DNA of 64,000 bases from Gardnerella leopoldii (GTDB taxonomy: Bacteria; Actinomycetota; Actinomycetes; Actinomycetales; Bifidobacteriaceae). The stretch covers positions 496,043 to 560,042 of the forward strand of contig NZ_CP029984.1 in assembly GCF_003293675.1 (NCBI RefSeq). The letters are read 5' to 3'. Shown in pieces: positions 17,852 through 28,700 of the stretch. Each line of letters starts with the position of its first letter. Positions within the stretch are counted from its first letter, which is position 1. Below the pieces are notes generated by a model. It was not told where the DNA came from and searched no databases. It saw only the letters and a program-made list of their open reading frames with translations. Both the position numbers and the translations under genes were made by a program.

Positions 17852-19234
17852 ATGGCGTTACTTACAAGCTATTATGTTCCGGGATTGCATATCGAAGAAC
17901 GTGCAATTGACGTGCCGCTTGATTGGGAAGGAAACACTCCTGGTGGAGCTATTAAAGGCGAAACAATCCGATTGTTCTGTAGAGTAGTTTGTGCTCCTGA
18001 GCATGTACATGATAATTTGCCTTTATTAGTATTTTTGCAAGGAGGTCCTGGTGGGCAGTGTCCACGACCGCTTTCGCCTTCTAGTGATGGCTGGATTCAA
18101 GAAGCTATTAAACATTTTCGCGTAGTCTTGCCGGATCAGCGTGGTGTTGGGCGTTCTTCAAGAGTAGACGCTTCAACTATGAAGCGCATGGCAGATGACG
18201 GTGTAAGCGTTGAGCGACAAGCCTGGTATTTAAAGCGTTTCTTGGCTGACTCTATTATTCGCGATTTTGAACATCTGCGACTTACTGAATTCGATGCTAA
18301 GCCATGGGTTTCACTTGGTCAAAGCTATGGTGGCTTCTTGACTCTTACATATCTATCACTATTCCCTCAAGGATTAATTGCAAGCTTTACAACAGGAGGT
18401 ATTCCTCACGTTCCAGCAAATGCGCGTGAAGTCTATGAGCATACTTTTCCTCGTATGGCGCGTAAAACTGAGCAATTCTATGAGCGCTATCCGCAAGATG
18501 TTGCTCGTGCTGCAGCTATTGCAGATCGTATTGCACAGGGTGATGTTGTGCTTCCGAACGGTGAAAAACTTACGGTTGAGCGATTCCAAATGTTGGGTTC
18601 TTCATTTGGAATGAAACCAAGTTTTGAACGAGTGCATTGGTTAATTGACTCTGCGTTTGCAGATGGTGATGGTTCCTTGAAAGCATTTAAGCACGGCGGA
18701 GGAGCTTCTGCAGGTAGTTTAAGTGACGATTTTGTGTATGGTGTCATGGATTCTACAGCTTCTAGTCCACTTTATTGGCCATTACAAGAATTTATTTATG
18801 CTGATGGTGAATTGGAACACCCAATTTTGTGGGCTGCTCAGCAGGTTCGAGAAACTATGCCAGAGTTTTCTGGTTCTGCTCGCCCTATTATGTTTACAGG
18901 TGAAGCAATGTTTCCTTGGATGTACGATCAAGAGAAAGCTTTGCAACCATTCCTTCCAGCTGTTGACTGCTTGATGAAAGATAAGCAGTTTGGCAAAATT
19001 TACGATCAAGATCAACTTGCTAATAACGAAGTTCCATTGCAATCAGCAGTGTATTTTGATGACATGTATGTCGATTCTGGTCTTCAGCTTGACACTCTTT
19101 CTCGTATTGCCAACTCCCACTATTGGACAACGAACGAGTTTGAGCATGATGGTTTGCATGGAGACATTGTTTTCCGTCATTTGTTTGATGAGGCGCTGAA
19201 TCGTGGTGATTTAGAGGGAATTTATAAGAGATAA
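17852..19234 (+). CDS. Prolyl aminopeptidase (alpha/beta hydrolase, peptidase S33 type)
   Basis: A 460-residue cytoplasmic hydrolase predicted to remove N-terminal proline from peptides. The oxyanion-hole segment is FLQGGPGGQCPRP. DQRGVGRSS follows the usual alpha/beta-hydrolase pattern. The nucleophile elbow GQSYGG carries the catalytic serine, and a late His is found in EFEHDGLHGDIVF. The length and the GGPGG motif match the larger S33 enzymes of actinobacteria. The ATG at 17852 is chosen because AAGGGAG lies at 17838-17844; an in-frame start at 17807 would overlap the palindrome. Confidence 0.9.
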   Translation: MALLTSYYVPGLHIEERAIDVPLDWEGNTPGGAIKGETIRLFCRVVCAPEHVHDNLPLLVFLQGGPGGQCPRPLSPSSDGWIQEAIKHFRVVLPDQRGVGRSSRVDASTMKRMADDGVSVERQAWYLKRFLADSIIRDFEHLRLTEFDAKPWVSLGQSYGGFLTLTYLSLFPQGLIASFTTGGIPHVPANAREVYEHTFPRMARKTEQFYERYPQDVARAAAIADRIAQGDVVLPNGEKLTVERFQMLGSSFGMKPSFERVHWLIDSAFADGDGSLKAFKHGGGASAGSLSDDFVYGVMDSTASSPLYWPLQEFIYADGELEHPILWAAQQVRETMPEFSGSARPIMFTGEAMFPWMYDQEKALQPFLPAVDCLMKDKQFGKIYDQDQLANNEVPLQSAVYFDDMYVDSGLQLDTLSRIANSHYWTTNEFEHDGLHGDIVFRHLFDEALNRGDLEGIYKR

Positions 19235-19360
19235 GCCATATATAAAGGTAATAATTTTAATATGCGCAATGATTATAGTGCACTCTTTGCTATGCTATAC
19301 ATCTGTTTGCTTAGTAATGAGTGCGCTATTGTTTTATCAATGCGCTAAAGGGGGTCGTGT

Positions 19361-20164
19361 ATGAGTACTTGTGTATCTGAAACTGTTGGTTTTATAGGTT
19401 ATGGCAACATGGCACAAGCAATCGCTAAAGGTGCGCTGAATGCTGGCGTATTACAAGGTGAAAATATTGTTGCTTGCGCGCATAATTTTGAAAAACTCGA
19501 GCGTAATACTTCGCTGATTGGCGCTCGCGCTATGCACACTGCTCAAGAAGTATGTGAAGCAAGTGATGCGATTATTATTGCTGTAAAGCCATATCAGGTT
19601 GCTGAAGTACTTAAGCCAATTTGTGAAATTATTAATGAACGAGGTATTGCTGTTATTTCCGTTGCAGCCGGTTGGACGCTTGAGCGTTACATGGAACTAC
19701 TTGGCAAGGAAGCTCATGTTCAGTGCATTATTCCTAATACTCCTATTTCTGTAGGCCAAGGTGTGACTTTAGCTGAAACTACTCATACGCTTACTGATAG
19801 TCAACTTTCAATGTTTAATGCTTTATTTGAGCCAATTTCTTTGGTAGAGCGAGTGACTAGTGATCATATGAATATTGCAATGTGTATTTCTAGCTGCGCT
19901 CCAGCTTTTACAGCAATGTACATGGAAGCATTGAGTGATGCTGGTGTGAAGTATGGTTTGCAACGTGATTGTGCTTACCGTTTGGCTGCAAAAATGATTG
20001 AAGGAGTAGGTGCGTTATACATGGATTCGCGCACGCATCCTGGTGCTATGAAAGATGCAGTGTGCTCTCCTGGAGGAACCACTATTCGTGGCGTTGCTGA
20101 GCTAGAATCTCGCGGATTTAGGGGAGATGTGATTGCTGCAGTTGATGCTATTGAAAATAAATAG
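19361..20164 (+). CDS. proC: Pyrroline-5-carboxylate reductase
   Basis: A 267-residue NAD(P)H-dependent enzyme for the last step of proline synthesis. The N-terminal Rossmann motif is GFIGYGNMAQAIAKG. IIAVKPYQV and CIIPNTPISVGQG are the conserved central motifs. The C-terminal ProC signature is present around LAAKMIEGVGAL and HPGAMKDAVCSPGGTTI. The ATG at 19361 follows GGGGG. The neighbouring prolyl aminopeptidase suggests a local proline theme, but the genes have separate start regions. Confidence 0.95.
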   Translation: MSTCVSETVGFIGYGNMAQAIAKGALNAGVLQGENIVACAHNFEKLERNTSLIGARAMHTAQEVCEASDAIIIAVKPYQVAEVLKPICEIINERGIAVISVAAGWTLERYMELLGKEAHVQCIIPNTPISVGQGVTLAETTHTLTDSQLSMFNALFEPISLVERVTSDHMNIAMCISSCAPAFTAMYMEALSDAGVKYGLQRDCAYRLAAKMIEGVGALYMDSRTHPGAMKDAVCSPGGTTIRGVAELESRGFRGDVIAAVDAIENK

Positions 20165-20218
20165 TAAATAAAATCAAGTTGTGTCGGCTTTCCCGGCGCT
20201 GGTCTAAACTAGGTAAAT

Positions 20219-21307
20219 ATGTCTTTAACTATTGGAATCGTTGGATTGCCAAACGTTGGTAAGTCCACTATGTTTAATGCTTTAACCCGCAACAACGTTT
20301 TGGCGGAGAATTATCCGTTTGCAACTATTGAGCCTAATACTGGTATTGTTCCGCTTCCGGATCATCGTCTTCCAGTTTTAGCTAAATTAGTTAATACTGA
20401 AAAGATTGTTCCAGCAACAGTTACTTTCGTTGATATTGCAGGCATTGTTAAGGGTGCTTCCGAGGGTGAAGGTTTGGGCAATAAGTTCCTTGCTAATATT
20501 CGCGAAGCAGACGCTATTTGCGAAGTTGTGCGCGCATTTAATGATGATGATATTGTGCATGTTAACGGCAGAGTAGATCCTGCTGACGATATTGACACGA
20601 TTAATACTGAGCTAATTCTCGCCGATATGCAAACTATTGACAATGCTCTTCCAAAGTTGGAAAAGGATTTGCGCGGTAAGAAAGTTACGCAGGAATACGT
20701 AGACGCTGTAAATAAAGCTAAGGAAATTCTTGAATCTGGAAAGACTATTGACCAGGCTCATAACGAAAAGCTTATTGATAAAAACGATGTGTATGATTTA
20801 CACTTGCTCACTGCTAAGCCATTTATTTACGTGTTTAACGTGGATGATTCGGAGTTGGCTGATGAAGATTTGAAGTCTAAACTTTCTGCATCTGTCGCTC
20901 CTGCAAAAGCAATATTCCTTAATGCTCAGTTTGAGTCCGAGCTTACTGAACTTGACGAAGCTGATGCTCGTGAAATGCTTGAAGATGCTGGTTTGAAGGA
21001 ATCTGGTTTGGATCAACTTGCGCGTGTGGGATTCGATATTTTAGGTCTTCAAACCTATTTGACTGCTGGTGTTAAGGAAGTTCACGCTTGGCAGATTCAT
21101 AAAGGTTGGACTGCTCCACAAGCTGCTGGTGTGATTCACACTGATTTTGAGCGTGGATTTATTAAGGCAGAAATCGTATCTTATGATGATTTCGTTGCTG
21201 CTGACGGTTCTATGGCAAAAATTAAGGAAGAAGGAAAGCTTCGTCTTGAAGGTCGCGACTATGTGATGCAAGACGGTGATATTGTCGAATTCAAATTTAA
21301 TGTATGA
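20219..21307 (+). CDS. ychF: YchF/OLA1 family ribosome-binding P-loop ATPase
   Basis: A 362-residue Obg-related protein. G1 is GLPNVGKST, and G3 is the family-specific [19 protein letters not shown]. The G4 position reads NVDD rather than NKxD, in line with the ATP preference of YchF. The C-terminal TGS-type domain ends [10 protein letters not shown]. The family binds ribosomes and affects stress responses and translation fidelity. The start codon is only about 9 bases after a TAAACT box (20205-20210), so the mRNA may be nearly leaderless. Confidence 0.95.
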   Translation: MSLTIGIVGLPNVGKSTMFNALTRNNVLAENYPFATIEPNTGIVPLPDHRLPVLAKLVNTEKIVPATVTFVDIAGIVKGASEGEGLGNKFLANIREADAICEVVRAFNDDDIVHVNGRVDPADDIDTINTELILADMQTIDNALPKLEKDLRGKKVTQEYVDAVNKAKEILESGKTIDQAHNEKLIDKNDVYDLHLLTAKPFIYVFNVDDSELADEDLKSKLSASVAPAKAIFLNAQFESELTELDEADAREMLEDAGLKESGLDQLARVGFDILGLQTYLTAGVKEVHAWQIHKGWTAPQAAGVIHTDFERGFIKAEIVSYDDFVAADGSMAKIKEEGKLRLEGRDYVMQDGDIVEFKFNV

Positions 21308-21400
21308 TTATTTTCATGTTCGTTCAAAAAAATTTATGATTTTTATGTTACGAGTGATTTTAATATCATAATAAATAAAAGATTTATTTTTTTTTTTAAG

Positions 21401-21452
21401 CGTTGCTCTCCTCGGTTTGCTGTTAAACTAGGGGGAGCGACGTTTTTGCTTT
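21401..21452 (+). terminator. Terminator-like hairpin just before the L,D-transpeptidase gene
   Basis: CGTTGCTCTCCT (21401-21412) pairs with AGGGGGAGCGACG (21430-21442) and is followed by TTTTTGCTTTT. It could end ychF readthrough or attenuate the next gene, whose ATG is 15-25 bases further on. Confidence 0.55.
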
Positions 21453-21467
21453 TACAATGGAGATGTT

Positions 21468-22232
21468 ATGCAATTTATTCGTAACTTTGTGAGCGATATA
21501 CGCAAGTGTGTTCGCATTGTTGCAAGATTTTGCAAATGGTGGAAGCGTAGTTCTAATTTTGCTCGTTGTGTTGCATCAGCTTTATTGGCTACATTATTGA
21601 TTCCGTTCTTCTGCTTTGTTGGTTTTGAAACTTCTAATGTTGTTTCTGCTTCTTTAAGGCATAGTGCTCAGTTAAAAAAAATTAATTTGAGTGAGCGTGA
21701 AAAAATTGATTGCAAAATAAGCAAACTGAACGGTAATGATAAATCTTTTATTAAAAAATATTGCAAAAATTATCTAGAAAATAAGTCTTTACTTAAACCT
21801 AATTTTTGGAAATATCCTACTGGTGGAGCCTATCCTAATCTTACAGGAATAAAGGTTTCGGATTTGCATGTGAATGTAAATTTGAAAAAACAGCGTGTTT
21901 ATATTATTGCTCATGGGAAAACTGTGTATTCAATGGTTATGAGTTCTGGAATAAAAGACTCGACTCCTCATGGTAATTATCAAATTAATGGTCGTGGTGA
22001 TCATTTCTTTAATCAAGATGAAAAAGTTGGAGCGGATTACTGGGTTGCTTTTATTGGATCGCAATATTTATTCCATTCTGTGCCGACGAATTATAATTTT
22101 GGAGAATATATTCCGTCAGAAGGCATGAAGCTTGGAAAGCCTGCATCGCATGGTTGTGTGCGTTTAAGCGTTGCGGATGCCAAATGGTTTTATAAAAATA
22201 TTCCTGATGGAACGGCTGTGCATATTGGATAG
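21468..22232 (+). CDS. L,D-transpeptidase (YkuD domain), exported
   Basis: A 254-residue cell-wall cross-linking enzyme. A long basic N-terminus leads into a membrane/signal segment (about residues 36-60). The YkuD domain occupies roughly 130-254, with HSVPTNY and the catalytic motif PASHGCVRL (His228, Cys230). The family forms 3-3 peptide cross-links or attaches proteins to peptidoglycan. It lacks the extra Ig-like domains of the mycobacterial enzymes. GGAG precedes the ATG. Confidence 0.93.
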   Translation: MQFIRNFVSDIRKCVRIVARFCKWWKRSSNFARCVASALLATLLIPFFCFVGFETSNVVSASLRHSAQLKKINLSEREKIDCKISKLNGNDKSFIKKYCKNYLENKSLLKPNFWKYPTGGAYPNLTGIKVSDLHVNVNLKKQRVYIIAHGKTVYSMVMSSGIKDSTPHGNYQINGRGDHFFNQDEKVGADYWVAFIGSQYLFHSVPTNYNFGEYIPSEGMKLGKPASHGCVRLSVADAKWFYKNIPDGTAVHIG

Positions 22233-22272
22233 ATTTTTCAAGAATACACGAAAATAAATTATCGAGAATATA

Positions 22273-22304
22273 AAATGAGGATCTTCAAACGAAGACCCTC
22301 ATTT
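22273..22304. terminator. Bidirectional terminator between convergent genes
   Basis: AAATGAGG-ATCTTC pairs with GAAGA-CCCTCATTT around an AAAC loop. It lies between the L,D-transpeptidase and the leftward transporter gene. Confidence 0.8.
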
Positions 22305-22334
22305 GTTAAGCAAAACTATTTTGTAATGTTGTAT

Positions 22335-23396
22335 TTAGAAGAACAGTACTGCAGCTGCATAAGCCAAAGCAACTAAAACAATAGAAGCTAGGAAGCTTGC
22401 TGCAAATGCTGCGCGACCTTGCTTAAAAATAGCTCGGAAGTTTACGTTAATTCCAAGTGCAGCCATAGCCATGCCAAGGAAAACGTATCCTGCTTCTACA
22501 AGAGTTGATGCGTGAGCTGTTATGAAAGGAACATAAGTTCCAATAACGGATGCTGCAATGAAGCCAAGCATAAACCATGGGAAGCTAATCTTATGCTTTC
22601 CGCCATTTTCAACTTTGCTATGACGAGCATTCCACCAAATTGCAATAAAGATGGAGGCTGGAACGAGCATAAGAACTCGTGAAAGCTTCATGATTGTTGC
22701 AACATCGATACTATCGAATGCTCCGCCAGCTGCAACGGCATGTGCGATTTCGTGAAGTGATGCACCTGCTGTAATGCCAAGCTGCTGCTTAGTCATGCCA
22801 AAGTTAGGCAGGATGAAGATTTCAGCAAGAGCGTAAATAGTGCCCATAATTGCAACTGTTGCAACAGCCATAACTTCGTTCTGTTCTTTCTCATCTTCCT
22901 CTTCTGGAAGAACTGGCATTGAGCCAGAAAGACCCATAACTGCAGCAGCTCCACAAATACTTGTGCCTCCTGCTGTAAGCATTGCAAGCTGAGGATTTAC
23001 CTTCAAGAGTTTAGCAATGTTATAAGTTACGCAAACCATTATTGCAACTAACACAGCTGCAATAGGCAAGCATTTAATGCCCTTGGTAAACAAATCATGC
23101 AAATTCAGCTTAAATCCGAGGAGAATAATACCTAGGCGAAGAAGTTTGTTTGCAATCAAACCAGCAGCGCTTTTAACGCCTGCTCGCCTTGAATCATTAT
23201 TCATTTTGTACACGTGCAATGGCAGCTGCAGAGCCATGCCAACAAGCAACGCAATAATAAGAGCACCAAGTAATTGGAAACCTGGGTACTGCTTAAGCCA
23301 GCTACCAATGAAGGAAGCTAGAAGTGTCAATACAGCAATAAGAGCCATATCGATGGTGCAGATTTTCTTTTTCCATGTATCAAAGAAATTAACCAT
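22335..23396 (-). CDS. YeiH-family (UPF0324, putative sulfate exporter) membrane protein
   Basis: A 353-residue protein with about ten membrane helices. Family features include GVKSAAGLIANKLLRLGIILLGF near residue 75 and TAGGTSICGAAAVMG near 140. GASLHEIAHAVAAGGAF lies near 210 and LGMAMAALGINV near 315. The family has been proposed to export sulfite or related anions, but the substrate is not settled. GGAGAA lies about 15 bases upstream of the ATG. It is monocistronic and ends at the shared terminator. Confidence 0.88.
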   Translation of the reverse strand: MVNFFDTWKKKICTIDMALIAVLTLLASFIGSWLKQYPGFQLLGALIIALLVGMALQLPLHVYKMNNDSRRAGVKSAAGLIANKLLRLGIILLGFKLNLHDLFTKGIKCLPIAAVLVAIMVCVTYNIAKLLKVNPQLAMLTAGGTSICGAAAVMGLSGSMPVLPEEEDEKEQNEVMAVATVAIMGTIYALAEIFILPNFGMTKQQLGITAGASLHEIAHAVAAGGAFDSIDVATIMKLSRVLMLVPASIFIAIWWNARHSKVENGGKHKISFPWFMLGFIAASVIGTYVPFITAHASTLVEAGYVFLGMAMAALGINVNFRAIFKQGRAAFAASFLASIVLVALAYAAAVLFF

Positions 23397-23616
23397 TTAG
23401 CCAAGTATTCTCCCATAATCGGACAAAAACGAACATAAATTAAAAAATTAAGCAAATTTTATATAATTTTGCTGCAAATAAACGCGACACGCCGACAGAA
23501 AATCACATAATCGAACATAATAACTCAATTTATATCGCATATATCTTTTGCTAGTAAATAATTCCTTGAAAAAATAAATAAAGCTGCGATTATAGTAAAC
23601 GTATAAAGGAGATTTT

Positions 23617-23982
23617 ATGAACAAGTGCACTGTGAAGATTAAGCGTGTGTATGAAACGGTTAGTGAAGATGATGGTGTGAGAGTCTTGGTTGATAGACTT
23701 TGGCCGCGTGGTATAAGCAAAGAATATGCTCATATTGATAAATGGCTTAAAGATATTGCTCCTACTTCGCAGTTACGTAAGTGGTTTAATCATGATCCGG
23801 AGCATTTTGAAGAATTTTCACATCGTTATGTTGAAGAACTTGATTCAAATCATGAAGCTGTTGGTGTGATTATGGATTTGTTTAGTAAGTATCAAACTAT
23901 AACTTTGTTGTATGCTGCAAAAAATCCAAAAGTAAATCACGCATTAGTTTTGCAAGAATATTTACAAAAATTACTTGCTTGA
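23617..23982 (+). CDS. DUF488 family protein
   Basis: A 121-residue small cytoplasmic protein. The family motif VLVDRLWPRGISKE and the following DKWLKDIAPTSQLRKWFNHDP are diagnostic. YVEEL and TLLYAAKNP complete the domain. The biochemical function of DUF488 is unknown. The gene has a good AAAGGAG ribosome-binding site and stands alone, divergent from the YeiH gene. Confidence 0.9.
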   Translation: MNKCTVKIKRVYETVSEDDGVRVLVDRLWPRGISKEYAHIDKWLKDIAPTSQLRKWFNHDPEHFEEFSHRYVEELDSNHEAVGVIMDLFSKYQTITLLYAAKNPKVNHALVLQEYLQKLLA

Positions 23983-24229
23983 ATATGTGTTTACTAATTT
24001 TGCGATTGTTTAACTTTGCCTAACTTTAATTATTTTATAAACATAAGTTAGTAAGTATCAACTTTAGTTGGTGTTCATTGCATTCTTTTCAACACGCCGA
24101 CTTTGCTTGATATTCCAACAAAAATAAAAAACAAAACTGTAATTTTTTTCTTATGCTCGACACTTTCGTTTTGCAACATTAGAATGTCCCTTTGGCATAT
24201 GGGTCGGTGGTGCAATGGACCTCCCAGAA

Positions 24230-24266
24230 GCTGCCATCCCAGCGCTCAATGAGTGCTTGTTTTTTA
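24230..24266 (+). promoter_or_regulatory. Candidate transcription attenuator in the uracil permease leader
   Basis: The terminator form is AGCGCTC-AAT-GAGTGCT (24241-24257) followed by TGTTTTTT. An alternative hairpin, GCTG at 24230-24233 with CAGC at 24240-24243, would use part of the same left arm. A further GC-rich stretch (24200-24225) lies upstream. The arrangement is 50 bases before the permease ribosome-binding site, with no gene stop between them. This fits attenuation control of a pyrimidine gene. The classical PyrR-binding loop consensus was not recognised. Confidence 0.5.
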
Positions 24267-24319
24267 GCGACACTTGTTTACACAACATTTTGCATAGCTT
24301 GTTTTTGCAAGGAGAAGAA

Positions 24320-25609
24320 ATGAATTCATTATTCACGTGGCAGCTTCACGGTAATGGCAAAACGTTAAAGCCTGGTGAAGTTGTAGAGCCAGACGAGCGT
24401 TTGACTTGGACTCGTACTGCTGGAATTGGTGCTCAGCATGTTATTGCAATGTTTGGTGCTACGTTCTTGGTGCCTATTCTTACAGGCTTTGATCCATCAA
24501 CAACATTGATGTTCACTGCTATTTCTACAGCACTGTTCTTACTTATTAACGCAAATAAGCTTCCTAGTTATCTGGGAAGCTCTTTTGGTCTTATAGCACC
24601 TGTTATGGCTGTAACAACAGCTCATAAAGGTATTGCAGTTGCAAGCTTTGGCATTATGTGCACAGGTTTACTTCTTGCTCTTATAGGTGTGCTTGTACAT
24701 TTTGCAGGAGCTAAGTGGATTGACATTATTATGCCGCCTGTTGTAAACGGTGCAATCGTTGCAATTATTGGTTTTAATTTAGGACCTGCAGTTTGGACTA
24801 ATTTCCAGAAAGCTCCAGATACGGCTCTTGTGACATTAGTTGCTGTAATGCTTATTGCTGTAGTATTTCGCGGTCTTCTTGGTCGTTTAAATATTCTTTT
24901 AGGTGTTCTCGTTGGTTACGCTTATGCATGCTTCCAAGGTCAAGTCGATTTTAAAAAGATTGAAGAAGCTTCTTGGATTGGTTTTCCTAAATTCCACACT
25001 CCACAAGTTGATTTCTCTGTTCTACTTATGTTCTTGCCGGTAGTACTTGTTCTTATTGCAGAAAATGTTGGTCACGTAAAGTCTGTAGCTCAAATGACTG
25101 GTCGCGACTATGACTCTAAGATTGGAACTGCATTATTTGCAGATGGTTTTGGTACAGCTATTGCTGGTTTATTCGGTGGCTGTGGTACTACTACGTACGG
25201 CGAAAATATCGGTGTTATGGCCGCAACAAAGGTCTATTCTACTGCAGCTTATTGGTGTGCTGCAGCTTTTGCATTCATCCTGAGCCTTTGCCCAAAGTTT
25301 GGTGCTGTTGTAAACTCAATTCCAGCTGGTGTTCTCGGTGGCGTGACCACTTTGCTTTACGGCATGATTGGCATGATTGGCGTAAGAATCTGGGTAGAAA
25401 ACAAAGTGAACTTCGATAAGCCAGTGAATATTATGATTGCTGCAATCGTTATGATTATTGGTATTGCTAACTTCCAGTTTGCTATTTCTGGCATTCAGTT
25501 CAACGGTATTGCAATCGGAACCGTTGTGGTGTTGGTTGTATATCACTTATTGAAGGCTATTGGAAAGCTTACTGGTACGATCGCTAAAGATGATCCTGAT
25601 GTTGCCTAA
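24320..25609 (+). CDS. uraA: Uracil permease (UraA/PyrP, nucleobase:cation symporter-2 family)
   Basis: A 429-residue protein with about 12-14 membrane helices. LTWTRTAGIGAQHVIAMFGATFLVPILTG opens the family fold; family proteins start with a QH-containing helix 1. Further motifs are SYLGSSFGLIAP and the substrate-site helices with LIAENVGHVKSVAQMTGRD. GLFGGCGTTTYGENIG completes them. The GGAGAA site at 24311-24316 supports the ATG at 24320; a longer in-frame reading from 24215 would translate the attenuator region. It takes up uracil for salvage. Confidence 0.93.
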   Translation: MNSLFTWQLHGNGKTLKPGEVVEPDERLTWTRTAGIGAQHVIAMFGATFLVPILTGFDPSTTLMFTAISTALFLLINANKLPSYLGSSFGLIAPVMAVTTAHKGIAVASFGIMCTGLLLALIGVLVHFAGAKWIDIIMPPVVNGAIVAIIGFNLGPAVWTNFQKAPDTALVTLVAVMLIAVVFRGLLGRLNILLGVLVGYAYACFQGQVDFKKIEEASWIGFPKFHTPQVDFSVLLMFLPVVLVLIAENVGHVKSVAQMTGRDYDSKIGTALFADGFGTAIAGLFGGCGTTTYGENIGVMAATKVYSTAAYWCAAAFAFILSLCPKFGAVVNSIPAGVLGGVTTLLYGMIGMIGVRIWVENKVNFDKPVNIMIAAIVMIIGIANFQFAISGIQFNGIAIGTVVVLVVYHLLKAIGKLTGTIAKDDPDVA

Positions 25610-25645
25610 CTTAAATGCTCCAATTTGATTTAATTTAATCGCTTT

Positions 25646-25681
25646 AAGCGCGCTTGCATTAATTTGCGGGCGCGCTTTTTG
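25646..25681 (+). terminator. Terminator of the uracil permease gene
   Basis: An 8-bp GC-rich stem (AAGCGCGC at 25646-25653, GCGCGCTT at 25670-25677) is followed by a T-run. Confidence 0.85.
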
Positions 25682-25742
25682 TAATTAGTTTTGATTACAT
25701 AATATGTAGAGTGGGAATAATTAATATAGTACTATTAACTTT

Positions 25743-28700
25743 ATGTTGAAACTCATCATAGAAATAATTATTGGCGTTGCATGGGCTGCTTTTGGCGTGT
25801 ATATGGCTAAAAAACCTAAAAATACTAAGACGCATAAGCGTGCCGATTATACAAGCGACGGAAAGAAAAAGCGCCAACAAGATAACGATTCTACTGATTC
25901 TATTGAGCAAGATGTAATTGTAGAAAGTATTGATGAAGATAATAAAAGTGATGATGTTGTTGCTAAAGACGATTCTAAAGAGGATGCTAAAGACGATTCT
26001 AATAGTGAAAACAAAGGTAAGACTTTTTCAAAGTTTACAAAAAAAATAGAAGATTGGGCAGACTATTATAGTGATGATGGTGACTTTGGTGACCTCTTTA
26101 GTGATTTATTAGAAGCTAAGAAAAAACTAGAGAACAAAGGCGATTTTCCAAAAAATAGCGAAAGTAATAATATCAATAAAAGCGATTATAAGAGCACTGA
26201 AAATAAGGAGCATAAGCGTTCTATGAGATTAGAGTTTAATGTAGGTAAATTTATTGGCGGCTCAAGAAGATGGCGGTGGATTCTTGCGATAGTATTGTTA
26301 ATCGTTGTGCTTGCTATAGCTGCAATATTTGCTCTCGCAAGGTTCATAACTGATTGCATGTGGTATTCACAGCTTGGCTTTGAAAGTGTTATTTGGATTC
26401 AACTTGCAGCAAAAGTGGGCGTTTGGGTGCTTTATGCAATATTAATGTCTGTTTTTGGCTACTTGTCTGCAGCTTTGGCAATAAAAGCGCGTCCAAGCAA
26501 TGCAGATGGAACTTATATTCGAATTAAAGGCAATGTTATTGATTTAAAGCAGGGAATTAGTTCAAAGCTTGCTTTGCATGTTGCAGGAATTTTTTCATTG
26601 ATTGTAGGCGCGGTATTTGGATTTAAATTCTACAATCATTGGGCGCAAATTTTGTTAATGTTTAACGCCCAACCTTTTGGCATTAAGGATCCGCAATTTG
26701 GAATTGACAATGGGTTTTATGTATTCGTACTACCAGGATTAAGGTTATTTATAAGTGCATTTGTGCTCTTATTGGTAATATCCCTTGTTTTCTCTATTAT
26801 TACGCATCTTCTTATGGGAGCAATTCGTTTTAGTATGCCTATCGACGGTAAAAGCATATTAAGTATTACAAAACGAGCACGTAGACAAATTTCTGTATGG
26901 TTTATGCTTGTGATTTTGACGTGGGCAGCTCAGCAAATTTTAGACATGTTTGCTGTTGTAACTCTTGACGGTCCTCGTATTACTGGCGGTTCATACACGG
27001 ATATGAATGCTGGAGTTCCTGGAAGCATAGTTATGGCAGTAATTACAGTGTTAGTTGGTTCTGTTATTGCATTTTGGTTTATGAAATCTCACGCTTTATC
27101 TGTAGAAGCACCAATTTCAGTGCGTTTTAAAACTGCTGTAAAAGCTTGGAAAACTCCGACTATTGCTTTAGCTTTTATGATTGTTTGCTCAATTGTTATA
27201 TCTTTTGCCTGGCCGGCACTTGTGCAGCGATTTAAAGTTGCTCCTAATGCTCAGGAATTGGAAGCTACTTATATTCAGCGTAATATCGATGCTACAAAGT
27301 TTGCTTACGGTCTAAATAATGTAAAGAAAGAATCGTATAACGCTACTTCTAAAGGTAAATCAGGTGCATTATCAAAAGAAGCAGAGTCAACTGCGCAAAT
27401 TCGTTTGTTAGATCCACAAGTTACGTCTCCAACTTTCCGCCAATTGCAGCAATCGAAGCAATACTACACTTTCGCAGATACGCTTTCAGTTGATAAATAC
27501 GATATTGACGGTGTAAGTCAAGATACAGTTATCGCTGCACGTGAACTCGATTTAGCTGGAAACGATAATCGAAACTGGGTTAATGATCATACAGTTTATA
27601 CGCATGGCTACGGAATTGTTGCAGCCTACGGAAATAAAGTAACTACAGATGGTCAGCCGCAATTCATGGAGTACGGTATTCCTGCTCAAGGCAAACTTAC
27701 TAAGTCGCAAAAGTATGAACCACGTATTTACTTCTCTCCGAATGCTCCTGAGTATTCTATCGTTGGATCTCCAAAAGGGACAGCTCCATGGGAGTTTGAT
27801 TATCCGACTGGTTCTCAAGGTGCATTAACTACTTTTAATGGCAATGGTGGTCCAAGTTTAGGCAATTTCTTCTCTAAACTTTTGCATGCAATTAGGTTTG
27901 GGTCTGATCAAATTCTTTTCTCTGATCGTGTGACTTCTGAATCTCAAATTTTGTATGATCGTGATCCTAAGACACGCGTGTCTAAGGTTGCTCCTTACTT
28001 AACTTTGGATGGTCGAGTTTATCCTGCAGTAGTAGATGGTCGCGTTAAGTGGATTGTTGATGGCTATACTACTTCTGATTCTTACCCTTATTCTCAGATG
28101 ACTGATTTTGGTAAGGTAACTCAAGATTCCACAACAACAACTTCTCATTCTATTAAAGGATTGACTAATCAACGAGCAAACTACATCCGTAATTCTGTGA
28201 AAGCTACAGTTGACGCTTATGATGGTTCTGTTGATTTGTATGTGTGGGATACGAAAGATCCTGTAATCAAGGCTTGGAGATCAATTTTCCCAGGTCACTA
28301 TCACGATATTTCTAAGATTTCTGGTGATTTGATGAAGCATTTGCGTTACCCAGAAAGCTTGTTTAAAGTCCAACGTCACTTATTAGCAAAATATCACGTA
28401 GATACAGCAAGCCAATTCTTCTCTGGAGAAGACTTCTGGCAGATTCCTGTTGATCCAACTGAATCTCAAAAAGCACAAAAAGAAGATATTTTGCAACCTC
28501 CATACTATTTGACTTTGCAAACTGGAGATGCAAAGAAGCCAGTATTTTCGCTTGTTTCTACTTATATTCCAGCTGGTAAAAGTACTCGTGAAATATTAAC
28601 TGGTTTCTTGTCTGTTGATTCAGATGCGGGGGATACTCCTGGAAAGATCGGTTCAAATTACGGTAAGATTCGTTTGCAAGAATTACCTAAGATATCTAAT

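Noticed and set aside
20205..20218. Full promoter call for ychF
   Set aside because: The TAAACT box is plausible, but no -35 box with acceptable spacing could be found, so it is only mentioned with the gene.
640..24105. Recurring CGGCGTGTTG string (near 640, near 6500, and on the opposite strand near 24095)
   Set aside because: Only three copies in scattered non-coding contexts with no shared flanking structure; could be chance.
24215..24319. Longer in-frame N-terminus for the uracil permease
   Set aside because: It would translate the attenuator hairpin and has no ribosome-binding site, whereas 24320 has GGAGAA at the right distance and matches the family start.
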